Below, piece by piece: positions 32,634 through 33,365 of a stretch of 33,365 bases of DNA (position 1 is its first letter; the number at the start of each line of letters is the position of its first letter). The stretch is taken from assembly GCA_020200095.1 (NCBI GenBank), contig JAIVJJ010000249.1, positions 1 to 33,365 of the forward strand, read 5' to 3'. This stretch comes from Acidobacteriota bacterium. Lineage in GTDB: Bacteria; Acidobacteriota; Blastocatellia; Pyrinomonadales; Pyrinomonadaceae. The translations under genes were made by a program, and so were the position numbers. The notes below the pieces were generated by a model. That model was given only the letters and a program-made list of their open reading frames with translations, searched no databases and had not been told where the DNA came from.

Positions 32634-33365
32634 ATGAAAACCGAAAAACAAACCCGTCGTGAATTTTTACAGGCAGGCATGGCTGCACCGTTAGCCTTTA
32701 CATTTATGAAAAACAGCGAAGCCGAAAATTTAAATTCATTTGAGCCGAATACGGAACTCAATGAAATCACTGTCAGCGAGCTTCAAGCTGCGATGAAAGC
32801 AGGTAAAATGTCGGCAAAAGAGATTGCCAAAAAATATCTGGAGCGCATCGAAAATGTTGATAAACGTCTGAACTCGGTTATTGAAACAAATCCCGATGCT
32901 TTAAAGATTGCCGAAGAAATGGACAAGCAGCGCAAAAACAAACAAGTGCGCGGCGCGCTTCACGGCATTCCCGTTCTTTTAAAGGACAACATTGACACGG
33001 CTGACCGGATGAAAACAACTGCCGGAAGTTTTGCGTTAATAGACGCGCCGACGCCGAAACGCGACGCTTTTTTGGTCGAGCAGCTACGCAAAGCCGGTGC
33101 TGTAATTCTCGGTAAAACAAATTTGTCCGAGTGGGCAAATTTCCGCTCGACAAATTCTTCAAGCGGTTGGAGCGGACGCGGCGGGCAAACTAATAATCCA
33201 TACATTTTAAACCGCAATGCCTGCGGTTCTTCAACCGGTTCAGCCGTTGCCGTCGCCGCAAATCTCACTGCTGTCAGCATCGGCACCGAAACTGACGGCT
33301 CGATTGTTTGTCCGGCTGCGTTTTGCGGAATTGTCGGAATAAAACCGACGCTGGGTTTAATTTCC
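32634..33365 (+). CDS. Amidase signature family protein, Tat signal, 3' end outside window
   Basis: The first 244 residues are visible. Residues 7-14 (TRREFLQA) match the twin-arginine consensus and are followed by a hydrophobic stretch, so the folded enzyme would be exported by Tat. The amidase signature is seen: Lys117 (LLKDNI), the cis-serine in CGSSTGSA (199-200) and the nucleophile serine in TDGSI (223). A threonine stands in the middle of GSSTGS and TDGS replaces the common TGGS, both accepted variants. It would hydrolyse amides; the substrate is unknown. It is divergent from DUF885, with about 100 bp between them, and no clear promoter boxes were seen. The frame runs to the last base. 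Confidence 0.92.
   Translation, partial: MKTEKQTRREFLQAGMAAPLAFTFMKNSEAENLNSFEPNTELNEITVSELQAAMKAGKMSAKEIAKKYLERIENVDKRLNSVIETNPDALKIAEEMDKQRKNKQVRGALHGIPVLLKDNIDTADRMKTTAGSFALIDAPTPKRDAFLVEQLRKAGAVILGKTNLSEWANFRSTNSSSGWSGRGGQTNNPYILNRNACGSSTGSAVAVAANLTAVSIGTETDGSIVCPAAFCGIVGIKPTLGLIS

Overview
The window is about 33 kb of a bacterial chromosome with moderate GC by eye and ordinary Gram-negative gene content. The organism is most likely an Acidobacteriota member of the Blastocatellia/Pyrinomonadaceae type. That placement is inferred from an Oar-like TonB-dependent receptor with an N-terminal carboxypeptidase-regulatory domain, from secreted delta-60 plus FG-GAP proteins, and from the co-occurring S9, M19 and DUF885 exported hydrolases. 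No database search supports it. I saw no rRNA or tRNA genes, no complete insertion sequence and no CRISPR array.

Layout. Bases 1-7260 carry mostly metabolic genes: the end of an acyl-CoA dehydrogenase, a DinB-like protein, an MFS exporter, a PaaG-like enoyl-CoA hydratase/isomerase, a zinc-ribbon protein, a class II histone-deacetylase-like amidohydrolase, a DAO-type FAD oxidoreductase, a VOC protein that looks truncated, and a second DinB-like protein. Bases 7300-12175 carry a SAM methyltransferase, then the translation cluster rpmE - yqhQ-like (DUF1385) - prfA, then a histidine phosphatase. Bases 12243-23467 are on the minus strand: the large TonB-dependent receptor, a thioredoxin-reductase-like flavoprotein without its CxxC, and two tandem paralogous secreted delta-60/FG-GAP proteins, one broken. 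Bases 23770-30713 hold an EF-G paralogue, an S9 peptidase, an arginine-rich secreted protein, an M19 dipeptidase and a small membrane protein. Bases 30794-33365 hold a DUF885 protein whose signal peptide is out of frame and, divergently, a Tat-exported amidase that runs off the end.

Working together. The acyl-CoA dehydrogenase and enoyl-CoA hydratase/isomerase point to acyl-CoA catabolism. The S9 peptidase, M19 dipeptidase, DUF885 protein and amidase suggest peptide and amide scavenging in the periplasm, with the TonB receptor as an outer-membrane uptake component. rpmE, prfA and the EF-G paralogue are translation genes.

The most unusual feature is between the genes. Roughly a dozen short spacers are filled with degenerate tandem repeats, mostly of 7 bp period and in one case 8 bp. 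Most are arranged as inverted arms forming imperfect to perfect hairpins. The words differ from spacer to spacer but the architecture is the same. Some copies overlap stop codons, one forms the C-terminus of the VOC protein, one fragment lies inside the MFS gene, and one sits in the leader of the EF-G gene. Two coding disruptions are also visible: a deletion with frameshift in one delta-60 gene, and a nine-base homopolymer that puts the DUF885 signal peptide out of frame.
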